64,000 bases of DNA from Propionibacteriales bacterium (GCA_026392455.1 JAPLCB010000009.1:248001-312000), one strand, 5' to 3'. Counted from the first letter of the stretch, positions 9,086 through 17,585 are shown. Made by a program: numbers and translations. Notes: generated from the sequence alone by a model not told the origin.

Positions 9086-9727
9086 CTACTCAACGTGCTC
9101 GGGATCGTTGAGGTCGGCGTCCAGCTCTTCGCGGACCACCCGGAACGAGACCGAGCTGGAGTAGCCCTTGCGGGCCAGCATCCCGACGAGCCGACGGATC
9201 GCCACCTGCTGGTCGAGCCCGCGCATCGAGCGGAGCTTGCGCTGCACCAGCAACCGAGCCGCCTCGACCTCGTCGTCGGTGTCCACCGTGTCCAGCGCGG
9301 CCCGGGCGACCTCGTCGTCGACGCCCTTGCGGCGGAGCTCGTGGGCCAGGGCCCGACGGGCCAGACCCTTACCGCCCTGGCGCTGCGTCACCCACTCCGC
9401 AGCGAACGCCTCGTCGTCGATCAGGCCGACCTCCTCGAACCGGTCGAGCAGGGTGCCGGCGACGTCGTCGGGCACGTTCTTGCTCGCCAGCTTCTTCGCC
9501 AGCTCGGCCCGACTGCGGGCACGTCCGGTGAGCTGGTCGAGCAGGATCTTGCGACCGACTGACTCCGGGTCGGCCTCAGGTCCGAGATCGCGGTCGTGCT
9601 CGGAGTCGGCCGGCTCCGGGGAGCGGCGGCGCCGCTTGGCGCCGCCGCTCTCGACCGTGAGGTTCACCGGCTCGTGGGTGACCCCGAAGAGCGCCGCAAC
9701 GTCCTGCGGATCGGAGATCGAGGGCAT
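9086..9727 (-). CDS. recX: RecX, regulator of RecA
   Basis: 213 residues. RecX binds the RecA filament and limits its ATPase and strand-exchange activity. The family repeats of three-helix units are visible: KILLDQLTGRARSRAELAKKLASKNVPDDVAGTLLDRFEEVGLIDDEAFAAEWV, then RQGGKGLARRALAHELRRKGV. About 60 acidic and basic N-terminal residues precede the conserved core. The gene lies downstream of recA on the same strand, the classic order, but with 153 bp packed with palindromic repeats between. A perfect 13-bp inverted repeat lies inside the N-terminal coding region (9621-9650). Both features could keep RecX below RecA levels. Confidence 0.93.
   Translation of the reverse strand: MPSISDPQDVAALFGVTHEPVNLTVESGGAKRRRRSPEPADSEHDRDLGPEADPESVGRKILLDQLTGRARSRAELAKKLASKNVPDDVAGTLLDRFEEVGLIDDEAFAAEWVTQRQGGKGLARRALAHELRRKGVDDEVARAALDTVDTDDEVEAARLLVQRKLRSMRGLDQQVAIRRLVGMLARKGYSSSVSFRVVREELDADLNDPEHVE
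9621..9650. repeat. Perfect 13-bp inverted repeat inside recX
   Basis: GAGCGGCGGCGCC (9621-9633), a 4-nt loop, and GGCGCCGCCGCTC (9638-9650). It encodes the Gly-Ala-Lys-Arg-rich stretch near RecX residue 30 and would form a very stable mRNA hairpin. Confidence 0.8.
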
Positions 9728-9751
9728 GAAAGGACTCCTGTCGGGTCACCG

Positions 9752-9791
9752 GGTTTCGAGGCAGGCGCCAGAGCGCCTGCACCTCAACCAG
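9752..9791 (+). repeat. REP-like palindromic repeat, copy A
   Basis: Starts GGTTTCGAGGC and ends GCACCTCAACCAG, with an inner inverted repeat (AGGCGCC/GGCGCCT-like). First of three copies between recX and recA. Related copies lie at 9800-9838, 9848-9881, 15734-15773 and 61136-61175. Confidence 0.75.
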
Positions 9792-9799
9792 CGGGTGGT

Positions 9800-9838
9800 G
9801 GTTACGAGGCCAGTGCCTAGCGCCTGCACCTCAACCAG
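9800..9838 (+). repeat. REP-like palindromic repeat, copy B
   Basis: Starts GGTTACGAGGC and ends GCACCTCAACCAG, in the same orientation as copy A and opposite to copy C. B and C together form a perfect 15-bp stem: CACCTCAACCAGCAG at 9827-9841 pairs with CTGCTGGTTGAGGTG at 9845-9859 around a 3-nt loop. Confidence 0.75.
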
Positions 9839-9847
9839 CAGCGACTG

Positions 9848-9881
9848 CTGGTTGAGGTGCGAGCTTGCGAGCCTCGAAACC
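9848..9881 (-). repeat. REP-like palindromic repeat, copy C
   Basis: Read on the minus strand it is GGTTTCGAGGCTCGCAAGCT followed by CGCACCTCAACCAG, the cleanest copy in the window. It overlaps the last base of the recA stop codon at 9881. Confidence 0.8.
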
Positions 9882-10975
9882 TAGAAGTCGATGCCGTCGG
9901 GGTCGATCACCTTCGGGACTCCGCCGATGTCACCGGCCGGGGCATCGACGGTCGCACCGATGCCGAGCTTCTCGAGGATCCGCTTCTCGATCTCGTTGGC
10001 CAGGTCGGGGTTGTCCTTGAGGAACTGGCGCGAGTTCTCCTTGCCCTGGCCGAGCTGGTCGCCTTCGTAGGTGTACCAAGCGCCGGCCTTGCGGACGATG
10101 CCCTGGTCGACACCCACGTCGATCAGACCACCTTCGCGCGAGATCCCCTTGCCGTACATGATGTCGAACTCGGCCTGCTTGAACGGCGGCGCGACCTTGT
10201 TCTTCACGACCTTGACCCGGGTCCGGTTGCCGACCATGTCGGTGCCGTCCTTGAGGGTCTCGATCCGGCGGACGTCCAGACGCACCGAGGAGTAGAACTT
10301 CAGCGCCTTGCCACCGGTGGTGGTCTCCGGCGAACCGAACATCACGCCGATCTTCTCGCGGAGCTGGTTGATGAAGATCATCGTGGTGTTGGTGTTGTTC
10401 AGCGCACCGGTCATCTTGCGCAGCGCCTGGCTCATCAACCGGGCCTGCAGGCCGACGTGACTGTCGCCCATCTCGCCCTCGATCTCGGCCTTCGGCACCA
10501 GGGCCGCCACCGAGTCGATCACGATCAGGTCCAGCGCGCCGGAACGGATCAGCATGTCGGCGATCTCCAGCGCCTGCTCGCCGCTGTCGGGCTGGGAGAC
10601 CAGCAGGGCGTCGGTGTCGACGCCCAGCGCCTTGGCGTAGTCGGGGTCGAGGGCATGCTCGGCGTCGATGAAGGCGACGATGCCGCCGGCAGCCTGGGCG
10701 TTCGCCACGGCGTGCAGCGCGACGGTCGTCTTGCCGGAGGACTCCGGGCCGTAGATCTCGACGACCCGACCGCGCGGCAGGCCACCGAGGCCGAGCGCGA
10801 TGTCCAGCGAGATGGAGCCCGTCGGGATGACCTCGAGGGGGGCGCGGACCTCGTCACCGAGGCGCATCACCGAACCCTTGCCGTAGTTCTTCTCGATCGT
10901 GGCCAGGGCCATGTCGAGGGCCTTGTCCTTGTTGTCGCGGTCCTTCTCGGTCGCGGTCTTGCCTGCTCCAGCCAT
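9881..10975 (-). CDS. recA: RecA recombinase
   Basis: 364 residues from the ATG at 10973-10975 ([20 protein letters not shown]), preceded by AGAAGGA; longer in-frame starts have no site. RecA forms the ATP-dependent filament on single-stranded DNA for homologous recombination and stimulates LexA self-cleavage. Visible motifs are Walker [10 protein letters not shown], Walker B region [17 protein letters not shown], loop L1 around [22 protein letters not shown], and loop L2 with [22 protein letters not shown]. The C terminus is short ([12 protein letters not shown]). No intein is present, unlike some mycobacterial recA genes. A LexA-type box lies about 150 bp upstream, so SOS induction is expected. 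Confidence 0.98.
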   Translation of the reverse strand: MAGAGKTATEKDRDNKDKALDMALATIEKNYGKGSVMRLGDEVRAPLEVIPTGSISLDIALGLGGLPRGRVVEIYGPESSGKTTVALHAVANAQAAGGIVAFIDAEHALDPDYAKALGVDTDALLVSQPDSGEQALEIADMLIRSGALDLIVIDSVAALVPKAEIEGEMGDSHVGLQARLMSQALRKMTGALNNTNTTMIFINQLREKIGVMFGSPETTTGGKALKFYSSVRLDVRRIETLKDGTDMVGNRTRVKVVKNKVAPPFKQAEFDIMYGKGISREGGLIDVGVDQGIVRKAGAWYTYEGDQLGQGKENSRQFLKDNPDLANEIEKRILEKLGIGATVDAPAGDIGGVPKVIDPDGIDF

Positions 10976-11122
10976 GTCTTCGTCCTTCTCTCGAGGTCCT
11001 GCGCGCCTGTCTTCGGCAGTTCGTGTCTGCCAGACGCTAGAGGCGGCTCCCGACACTCACTTCTGCCCTGCTGGACCGGTGGAGAGTGGCCGGCGATTCC
11101 CGCCTGTGGAAGACACCGTAGC

Positions 11123-11136
11123 CGAACAGGTGTTCG
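11123..11136. promoter_or_regulatory. LexA (SOS) box upstream of recA
   Basis: CGAAC-AGGT-GTTCG is a perfect palindrome that matches the actinobacterial/Gram-positive SOS consensus CGAAC-N4-GTTCG. It lies about 148 bp upstream of the recA start codon, between recA and the MFS gene. Confidence 0.85.
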
Positions 11137-11310
11137 AAGTCAGCCAGGTCGCGTCGGTGTGTCGCGGCACCCCGGGACCCGGCTCGGGCCCAGGAACGAG
11201 CCCAGGAACGGGGCGCCCACGATGAGGGGAGGGAGGGACGCCCCGTTCAGGGAAACGGGTACCCGCCCGGACGGGCGCCGAAACCGGTTCGGGACGGCCG
11301 GGCCGCCTGC

Positions 11311-12576
11311 TCAGGCAGCCGGGCCGTCGCCGGGTGCCAACCGGCCGGCCCAGACGGCGGCCAGCAGACCCACGAACGCGAAGATCGAGGCGAAGGCCGC
11401 CAGCGTCGGGAAGCCCCAGGCCGCGACGACCAGCCCCGAGGCGCCACCACCGACAGCGGCCGCCAGGCTCATCACCAGGTCAGCCGTCCCCTGGACCGCG
11501 GTCAACGATGCCAGCGGGGCGTGCTGCGCGACCAGCGTGGACGCCGCGACGGTGACCACCGACCAACCCAGGCCGAGGCCGAACAACCCACCGAAGATCT
11601 CCGGCGAGCTGCCCTCGGGCGCCTGCGCGCAGACGTACAGCGACGCCAGCAGCACCGCTCCCCCGACGACCAGGACCCGGGCGGCACCGAACCGGTCGGT
11701 CGCCGAACCGACCACCGGCGCGAACGCGAACATGCCCAGGACGTGCAGGCTGATCACGACACCGATCACCTTCAGCGACGCGTGCCCGTGCTCCATGTGC
11801 AACGGCGTCATCACCATCACCGAGACCATCACCGCGTGGGCGGCCGCCATCGCGACCATCGCCGCCAGCAGCACCGGCCGGGCCCGCAGCACGACACGGA
11901 CCGGCTGGGCGGCAGCCGCCACCGCGGTCCCGCCGCTGACGGCATCCGCGTGGATCTGCCGGGCGGTCAGCAAGGGGTCGGGTCGCAGCCGCACCCAGAG
12001 CACCGCGGCCGCGACCAGCATCCCGGCAGCGCCGAGGGCGAACGGACCGGTCAGCACCGGGATCCCCAGAGCGTCGGCCAGGTCTGCCGCCGGGCCGGTC
12101 AGGTTCGGGCCGGCGACAGCACCGATCGTGGTCGCCCACACCACGATCGCCAGCGCCCGGCCCTGCCCGTCGGGCGGCGCCAGATCGGTGGCGGCGTACC
12201 GGGAGGCATAGTTCGCCGAGCTGGTCGAGCCCAGCAGCACCGCCCCCACCAGCAGCAGCGGCATCGACTCCAGCACCCCGGCGAGGACCGCGAGCGCCGA
12301 ACCGGCGGCACCGAGCAGGTACCCGAGGACCAGACCGGCTCGGCGGCCGCGGTCCGCCATCACCCGGGCCAGCAGCCAGGACGCGCCGGCGGCACCGAGT
12401 ACCTGGGCGGTCTGGGCCGTGCCGGCCAGCCGCTCCGAGCCGGAGAGGTCGCGGGCCAGCAGCGAGGCTGTCGCCACCCCGATCGTGATCCCCAGGGCTC
12501 CGAACGCCTGGGCACCGGACAACGTCCGGACCGTACGACGTTGCACCGCCACGATGCCAGCAGCAGCGACGGCCAT
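11311..12576 (-). CDS. MFS transporter
   Basis: 421 residues, about 12 predicted TM segments with no large domains, as in major-facilitator drug or metabolite exporters. The start (MAVAAAGIVAVQRRTVRTLSGAQAFG) is the ATG at 12574-12576, which overlaps the DUF3046 stop (TGATG), so the two are translationally coupled. A typical MFS loop appears as ASRYAATDLAPPDGQGRALAIVVWATTIGAVAGPNL. It lies between DUF3046 and recA, which are close neighbours in many actinobacteria, so this gene seems to be an insertion into that neighbourhood. The substrate is unknown. Confidence 0.82.
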   Translation of the reverse strand: MAVAAAGIVAVQRRTVRTLSGAQAFGALGITIGVATASLLARDLSGSERLAGTAQTAQVLGAAGASWLLARVMADRGRRAGLVLGYLLGAAGSALAVLAGVLESMPLLLVGAVLLGSTSSANYASRYAATDLAPPDGQGRALAIVVWATTIGAVAGPNLTGPAADLADALGIPVLTGPFALGAAGMLVAAAVLWVRLRPDPLLTARQIHADAVSGGTAVAAAAQPVRVVLRARPVLLAAMVAMAAAHAVMVSVMVMTPLHMEHGHASLKVIGVVISLHVLGMFAFAPVVGSATDRFGAARVLVVGGAVLLASLYVCAQAPEGSSPEIFGGLFGLGLGWSVVTVAASTLVAQHAPLASLTAVQGTADLVMSLAAAVGGGASGLVVAAWGFPTLAAFASIFAFVGLLAAVWAGRLAPGDGPAA

Positions 12577-12770
12577 CAACGGTCCTTCGCGGGGAGCTCC
12601 AACGCCGCCCAGACCGCGCGCCAGACCTGCTTGGGCGACTCGCCGGCATCGAGGGCCTCCTGCGCCGTCCGTCCGCCCAGGTCGGCCATCACGTACAGGG
12701 ACGCCCACGAACGTGCATAACCGACCCCGAGCGCCAGCTCGAGGCGCTCCCAGAACTCCGTGTGCCTCAT
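12576..12770 (-). CDS. DUF3046 protein
   Basis: 64 residues that match the DUF3046 family from end to end: MRHTEFWERLELALGVGYA, SWASLYVMADLGGRTAQEAL and VWRAVWAALELPAKDR. The family is confined to actinobacteria and often lies beside recA (for example Rv2738c beside recA in Mycobacterium tuberculosis). Its biochemical role is unknown. It overlaps the DinB-like gene by ATGA and the MFS gene by TGATG, so all three are co-translated. Confidence 0.9.
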   Translation of the reverse strand: MRHTEFWERLELALGVGYARSWASLYVMADLGGRTAQEALDAGESPKQVWRAVWAALELPAKDR

Positions 12771-13285
12771 CGACCGATGTCGTGCAGGTGGTGGACGACG
12801 TCGTGCAGGTAGTAGGCGCCCAGGGAGGCGACAGTGAAGGCCGACCCGTTGCTGCGCCGTCCGGTCCGCTGCCACTGCTCCGGGTGGACGTCGGCGAACA
12901 CGGCAGCGATCGCGGCGGCGGCAACGGCCATCTCGTCGGCCACCACCCTCGGGTCCTGGTCGCCGTACCGGTCCTCGACGGCGGTCACGTCCTGGTCCCA
13001 GTTGGCGAAGACCGGGTCGTCGACGTCGAGCATCAGCCGCACCCGCTCGGCGAAGAGCCGGTGCACGTCCCGGACGTGGCAGCCGTACTCCAGCGGGGAC
13101 CAGATGTGGGCCGCCGGGCGGACCGCCGCGTCCGGACCCGTCAGCACCCCGTCCCACCCGCGGAGGTTCTGCTCGATCAGGTCGGGGAGGTCCGTCACCG
13201 CCACGGCGGCGGGATCGAACCCGCACTCGGCGCAGGGTTCGTCCAGGACCCAGGTCCAGTCCTTGGTGTCAGGTTCGATGGCCAC
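12767..13285 (-). CDS. DinB-like / mycothiol-dependent-enzyme-type four-helix protein
   Basis: 172 residues with the DinB/YfiT-like four-helix-bundle pattern. Candidate metal ligands are the His in WSPLEYGCHVRDVHRLF and the C-terminal YYLHDVVHHLHDI. In actinobacteria such proteins include mycothiol-dependent isomerases and S-transferases, but many members are uncharacterised. An N-terminal extension holds CAECGFDP, a possible extra metal or redox site. First gene of the coupled group with DUF3046 and the MFS gene. Confidence 0.7.
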   Translation of the reverse strand: MAIEPDTKDWTWVLDEPCAECGFDPAAVAVTDLPDLIEQNLRGWDGVLTGPDAAVRPAAHIWSPLEYGCHVRDVHRLFAERVRLMLDVDDPVFANWDQDVTAVEDRYGDQDPRVVADEMAVAAAAIAAVFADVHPEQWQRTGRRSNGSAFTVASLGAYYLHDVVHHLHDIGR

Positions 13286-13345
13286 GGCGCCAGTCTGCCG
13301 CAGACCGCACGCCGGGCGCGCCGGGATTTCCAGCGCCGACTGCGG

Positions 13346-14410
13346 TCAGCGGTCCAGGTCGACCTTGACCCTGCGGGTCTCCAGGGTCGAGGTGTAGCCG
13401 ACACCGGTGGTCGACTGCTTGGCGAACTCGCCCCCGAACACCAGCGAACCGCTCTTGGCGCCGGCCGGGACCTCGAACCCGAGGGTGACCACCGCCGGGT
13501 CCGGGTCCAGGTCGCGCGCCGGCACCGACCGTCCCCCGGAGAGCACGAACCGGAGCTCGGAGGGGTCGAAGGCACTTGACCCTGCCTGACCGTCGTAGGT
13601 GTAGGCCACTGCGACGACCAGGAACACGTTGTCGGGAGAACCGGGCGTCAGCGGCCCCAGGAAGAAGTGCCGCTGCACGTTGCCGATGCTGACCGTCCGG
13701 AAGAACGCGTCGGTGGGCATGCCGTCGGGTCCCGTCAGCGGGGTGCTGGTCCGCTCACCGAGCCGGAAGCGCTGGGAGACCGGGATCGGATCGAGCCGGC
13801 TCGGCTCGGCCAGCACCGTGATGTTCTGGCCGGTGTCGTCGCTCAGCAGCGACAGCGACTGCGGGAAACCGTCCGCGTCGATCTGCAGCGAGACGTCGTT
13901 GGTCCCGGGCGGCACGACCACCACGTAGGTGCTCTTGCCTTCCTCCAGCGAGGACTCCTGACCGTCGATCGAGATCACCGGCGAGAGCGAGGCCCAGGAG
14001 GCGCAGGGCGTGATCTCGCAGTCCCAGTCACCGACGCGGAACGCCATCATCCGGCTGCCTTCGGGGGCCCGCCGGGTCTCCTGCTCGGTCACGACCGAGT
14101 CGACCTTGGAGAGCGCCAGCAGCGCGATCCCCGCGCTCTTCGACCCCATTCCGCGCGGCTTCTCCAGCGTGGCGGGCTCGGCCTGGGGCGCCGGGATCAG
14201 CTCACCGATCACGGCCGGTCGGAGCCCGACCACGCCCGAGGGTCCACCAGCGCTGCTGCTGCCGCCGCCGGCGACCGCGGTGCCGATCACCGCGCCGAGC
14301 AGGACCGTGGCCACCAGGACGGCCGCCGCGATGAGGGCCTGGCCCAGAACGGGTTGCTCGTCCAGGGTGGTGCGGAACCACGCCACCAGTCGGTTCGGTT
14401 CCTTCGCCAT
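13346..14410 (-). CDS. Membrane-anchored protein of unknown function
   Basis: 354 residues. A short cytoplasmic N terminus (AKEPNRLVAWFRTTLDEQPVLGQ) precedes one TM segment near residues 25-47 (ALIAAAVLVATVLLGAVIGTAVAGG). A Gly/Ser linker and a large extracytoplasmic part follow, probably beta-rich, ending in a domain that resembles DUF4352-type ligand domains in layout only (DNVFLVVAVAYTYDG ... LVFGGEFA). No catalytic motif was recognised. It is divergent from the GNAT gene that starts at 14494. Confidence 0.65.
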   Translation of the reverse strand: MAKEPNRLVAWFRTTLDEQPVLGQALIAAAVLVATVLLGAVIGTAVAGGGSSSAGGPSGVVGLRPAVIGELIPAPQAEPATLEKPRGMGSKSAGIALLALSKVDSVVTEQETRRAPEGSRMMAFRVGDWDCEITPCASWASLSPVISIDGQESSLEEGKSTYVVVVPPGTNDVSLQIDADGFPQSLSLLSDDTGQNITVLAEPSRLDPIPVSQRFRLGERTSTPLTGPDGMPTDAFFRTVSIGNVQRHFFLGPLTPGSPDNVFLVVAVAYTYDGQAGSSAFDPSELRFVLSGGRSVPARDLDPDPAVVTLGFEVPAGAKSGSLVFGGEFAKQSTTGVGYTSTLETRRVKVDLDR

Positions 14411-14493
14411 CGGCCCTCCTCTCCACGGTCCGGCCTGACCTCGTTACCGGGCGCAAGTCTGCCGCACCACGGGGGCGATGGGAGCATGGGCCG

Positions 14494-15027
14494 ATGAGTT
14501 CGGTCATCATCCGCGAAGCCCGTGCCTCGGACCTGGCTGCTGTCGGCGAGATCTACACCTTCGAGTCCGAGCACGCGTACTCGACGTTCGAGACCCAGCG
14601 ACGACCGCTCGCCGACTGGCAGCACAAGCTCGGTTCCGGCGACCCGTTCCTGGTCGCGGTCAGCGACGAGGGCGTCCTCGGATTCGCCTACGCATCGCCG
14701 TTCCGGGACCGGCCCGCGTACCACCGGACCCGCGAGACCTCGGTCTACCTGGACCGGACGGCCCGCGGCCGGTCGCTGGGGACCCGGCTGTACGCCGAGC
14801 TGGTCGCCCGGCTCCGCGCGGACGGCTTCCACACCGCGCTGGCCCTGATCGCGCTCCCGAACGAGGCCAGCGTCCGACTGCACCGGGCGCACGGGTTCGA
14901 GCACGCCGGCACGATGCGCGAGGTCGGCGACAAGCAGGACCGCCTGATCGACGTCGGGGTCTACCAGCTGATGCTGCAGCCTCAGAAGGCCGGCTCGACG
15001 GTGACCGAGTCCCAGCCCGGGTCGTAG
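14494..15027 (+). CDS. GNAT acetyltransferase, phosphinothricin-acetyltransferase-like
   Basis: 177 residues, a single GNAT domain. It resembles the PAT/YncA group: IREARASDLAAVGEIYTFESEHAYSTFE at the N terminus, the acetyl-CoA loop RGRSLGTRLYAELVARLRADG, and the C-terminal NEASVRLHRAHGFEHAGTMREVGDK. This group acetylates amino-acid-like compounds such as methionine sulfoximine or phosphinothricin; the natural substrate here is unknown. Its 3' end overlaps the convergent pseudokinase gene by 46 bp. Confidence 0.82.
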   Translation: MSSVIIREARASDLAAVGEIYTFESEHAYSTFETQRRPLADWQHKLGSGDPFLVAVSDEGVLGFAYASPFRDRPAYHRTRETSVYLDRTARGRSLGTRLYAELVARLRADGFHTALALIALPNEASVRLHRAHGFEHAGTMREVGDKQDRLIDVGVYQLMLQPQKAGSTVTESQPGS

Positions 15028-16505
15028 GCGGCACTGGCCGGGTCGACGCAGCTGACGGCCTGGCGTTGCGCCGGTACCAGCTCGGCGGTGCGGCAGTCCA
15101 GGGCGACCAACGCGTTCTTGCCCTTGCGGAACTTCACGGTGAAGTGCGCGGTCTCGGGCTGCGTCGAGACGTTCAGCGCGAAGAGCCCGGTGAGCTGCCA
15201 GCGCTCGGAGTCGGTGACGACCTTCCAGCCGGCGTCGACCTTGAACGCCGAGAAGGTGAAGGCCTCACCCTGGGTGATCGTCTGGGGCGGTGTGGTCGCT
15301 GCCTTCCCGAAGTTCGAACCGCCCCGGCCGTTGACCAGGACGAACACCACGACCAGCAGCACGATCGGCACCACCAGCAGGAGACCACCGGGGATCAGCC
15401 AGCCCAGGTCAGCGGCCCGGTCCGCACGACGACGGGCGCGGGGAGCAGGTTCGGGTGCGGGCTCAGGGTCGGCCTGGGCCTCCGGCTCCGGCTCGGGCTC
15501 CGGCTCGGCGGACTCGACCGCCGGAGCGGCCACGCTGCGACGCGCACGCCACCCCCGGGCACGTCGCGTTTCCGGTGAGGTCGCCGGCTGCTCCGGCTCG
15601 TCGGCACCGACCTCGTCGACGAAGAGCGGCCTCACCTCCGGCGCGGACGGCGGCTCGACGACCACTGCCGGTTCCGGCACCGGCTCGACCACGACCGCTG
15701 GTTGAGGTGCCGGCACCGGCTCGACCACGACCGCTGGTTGAGGTGCTGGCGCGCTAGCGCTGGCCTCGAAACCCGGAAGGGACGCCGGCAACCTGCCCAC
15801 CCCGGCGAGCGCCGCGGCCAGCCCGGACAGGTCGTACCGGTCCTCGGACGCAGCCGCCACCGACCGACGGAGGATCTCGTTGAGCCGGTCGAGGCCCTGA
15901 TCGCCGGCCGGCAGCTGCGGAACCGCCTCCGTGCCTGCGGCAACAGCACTGCCGCTGAGGACCAGCCACAGCAGCCGCCCCAGCGCCGGGACCGCACCCG
16001 GGCCCGGGTCGGCGCCGCTCAGGACGCCGTTGACCCCGAGGTAGGCGTAGAGAACGCTGCCGCGGTCCCGCACCAGGACGTCGCTCGGACCAACGTCGTC
16101 GACCACGATGCCGGCACACTCAGCATCAGCGATGGCCTCGCAGAGCTGCCCGACGACGCTCAGGGCGACCTGCGGAGCGGGACGACCGTGCACCCGCAGG
16201 TAGTCGTCCAGGTTGCCGTCCGGGACGAACTGGCTGACCAGGAAGAGGAAGCCGTCGCGCTCGCCGTGGTCGTGGAGCTGGGTCACGTGCAGGGCGTTGA
16301 GCGACGCCAGCGCCGCTGCGTCCCGGGAGAACCGGTCTCCGAACCCGGGCGCACCGGTCAGCTCCGGGTCGAGGAGCTTGATCGCGACCTGCCGGCTGAG
16401 CCGGGCGTCGAAGGCCTCGTAGGTGGTGCCGCGGCCACCGGTCCCCAGCACCCGCACGAGTCGGTACGCGCCGAAGGCATCGCCGACTTCCGGGAACCTC
16501 GCCAT
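14982..16505 (-). CDS. Membrane-anchored Ser/Thr protein kinase homologue, probable pseudokinase
   Basis: About 507 residues from the ATG at 16503-16505 (GAGAAGG 5 nt upstream; a GTG one codon earlier is possible). The kinase-like domain, about residues 13-265, keeps the glycine loop (GTGGRGTTYEA) and the VAIK lysine (RQVAIKLLDPEL). The catalytic loop, normally HRDVKPSN, reads VDDVGPSD, and DFG is replaced by YLG (LYAYLGVNG). The Mg-binding Asn and Asp are therefore missing. A Pro/Ala/Glu-rich linker (about 265-370) contains a REP-derived segment and 12-residue repeats (PAPQPAVVVEPV). One TM follows (LIPGGLLLVVPIVLLVVVFVLV) and then an extracellular domain with two cysteines. A signalling scaffold or nucleotide sensor is more likely than an active kinase. 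Confidence 0.82.
   Translation of the reverse strand: MARFPEVGDAFGAYRLVRVLGTGGRGTTYEAFDARLSRQVAIKLLDPELTGAPGFGDRFSRDAAALASLNALHVTQLHDHGERDGFLFLVSQFVPDGNLDDYLRVHGRPAPQVALSVVGQLCEAIADAECAGIVVDDVGPSDVLVRDRGSVLYAYLGVNGVLSGADPGPGAVPALGRLLWLVLSGSAVAAGTEAVPQLPAGDQGLDRLNEILRRSVAAASEDRYDLSGLAAALAGVGRLPASLPGFEASASAPAPQPAVVVEPVPAPQPAVVVEPVPEPAVVVEPPSAPEVRPLFVDEVGADEPEQPATSPETRRARGWRARRSVAAPAVESAEPEPEPEPEAQADPEPAPEPAPRARRRADRAADLGWLIPGGLLLVVPIVLLVVVFVLVNGRGGSNFGKAATTPPQTITQGEAFTFSAFKVDAGWKVVTDSERWQLTGLFALNVSTQPETAHFTVKFRKGKNALVALDCRTAELVPAQRQAVSCVDPASAAYDPGWDSVTVEPAF
15675..15746. repeat. 36-bp perfect tandem duplication in the kinase linker
   Basis: 15675-15710 and 15711-15746 are identical. Each unit encodes 12 residues (PAPQPAVVVEPV register) and carries a TGGTTGAGGTG repeat arm. 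The length keeps the reading frame. Confidence 0.85.
15734..15773 (-). repeat. REP-like palindromic repeat inside the pseudokinase coding sequence
   Basis: Read on the minus strand it starts GGTTTCGAGGCCAGCGCTAG and ends CGCCAGCACCTCAACCAG. It matches the intergenic copies at recA-recX and at 61136, but here it is translated in frame as GFEASASAPAPQPA. Confidence 0.8.
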
Positions 16506-16647
16506 CACAACCTTCTCGACTCGTGCCCGTCAGAACTTCGTGCCTCCTCGCGGAATATAGCCGCCGATCCGGGTCCAGGGGTTGGATCGGCACGAACTCG
16601 CCACGGGGCGGATCAGGGCAGAGCCGACCCGGCCACGACGCGAAGAA

Positions 16648-16694
16648 CCTCGCGGTCGGCGCCCGTCTGACCAGGACAGGTACCGACCGCGAGG
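16648..16694 (-). terminator. Hairpin downstream of pstB
   Basis: Perfect 12-bp arms CCTCGCGGTCGG (16648-16659) and CCGACCGCGAGG (16683-16694) with a 23-nt loop, 22 bp after the pstB stop. In the minus-strand transcript it is followed by TTCTTCG. Confidence 0.55.
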
Positions 16695-16715
16695 AGTCTG
16701 GAGGGAGGTGCTCGA

Positions 16716-17561
16716 TCAGCCGAAACGGCCGTTGACGTAGTCCGAGGTGCGCTGGTCGGTGGGGGCGGAGAACATCACGTCGGTGCTGCCGTGCTCGACG
16801 ATGACACCGGGGGCGCCGTTCTCGGCCAGGAAGAAGGCGCACTGGTCGGAGACCCGGGCCGCCTGCTGCATGTTGTGGGTGACGATCACGATCGTCACGT
16901 CCGCGGAGATCTCCTTGATGGTCTCCTCGACCACCCGGGTCGAGGTCGGGTCCAGGGCCGAGCAGGGCTCGTCCATCAGCAGCACCCGCGGGTTGACCGC
17001 GAGCGACCGGGCGATGCACAGCCGCTGCTGCTGACCACCGGACAACGCCGAGCCGGGCTGCTTGAGCCGATCCCGGACCTCGAGCCAGAGTCCGGCACGG
17101 ACCAGGCTGGTCTCGACCAGGTGGTCGCGCTCGGACCGCGACACCTTCACGCCGGTCAGGTGCAACCCCGCCAGGACGTTGTCGTAGATCGTCATCGCCG
17201 GGAACGGGTTGGGCTTCTGGAAGACCATCCCGATCGACCGACGCGCATCGGTGACCTTGCGAGCAGGGTCGTAGATGTCGTCGCCGTCGAGCCGGACCTC
17301 ACCGGCGAGCTGCGCTCCGGGAACGAGCTCGTGCATCCGGTTCAGGATCCGCAGGAAGGTGGACTTGCCGCAGCCCGAGGGCCCGATCAGGGCCGTCACC
17401 TGGCCCGACGGGACCTCCAGCGAAACCCGGTCCAGCACCTTGCGCTGGCCGAACCAGGCCGAGACCCGGTGAGCCTGGAGCGAGCCGGAGCGTCCCGGCT
17501 GGCCCGGGTGCTCAAGACCCGGCTCGCCGGAATCGACAGCTGGCAGTACGGCGGTGGTCAT
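16716..17561 (-). CDS. pstB: Phosphate ABC transporter ATP-binding protein PstB
   Basis: 281 residues. The ATPase subunit of the PstSCAB importer drives phosphate uptake at the inner face of the membrane. Motifs: Walker [11 protein letters not shown]-loop [17 protein letters not shown] (the PNPFP form is typical of PstB), ABC signature LSGGQQQR, Walker [14 protein letters not shown] and the switch His in [11 protein letters not shown]. About 25 residues precede the usual PstB start. An AAGGAGAAG site precedes the ATG. It is the last gene of the locus, about 9 kb from pstA, separated by the surface-protein genes, with its own AT-rich leader and hairpin at 17586-17628. Confidence 0.95.
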   Translation of the reverse strand: MTTAVLPAVDSGEPGLEHPGQPGRSGSLQAHRVSAWFGQRKVLDRVSLEVPSGQVTALIGPSGCGKSTFLRILNRMHELVPGAQLAGEVRLDGDDIYDPARKVTDARRSIGMVFQKPNPFPAMTIYDNVLAGLHLTGVKVSRSERDHLVETSLVRAGLWLEVRDRLKQPGSALSGGQQQRLCIARSLAVNPRVLLMDEPCSALDPTSTRVVEETIKEISADVTIVIVTHNMQQAARVSDQCAFFLAENGAPGVIVEHGSTDVMFSAPTDQRTSDYVNGRFG

Positions 17562-17585
17562 GTCGCCTTCTCCTTGGTCAGGTGA

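Noticed and set aside
11294-11325. A GC-rich inverted repeat at the 3' end of the MFS gene, as terminator
   Set aside because: The arms pair only imperfectly and overlap the stop codon, and no U tract follows.
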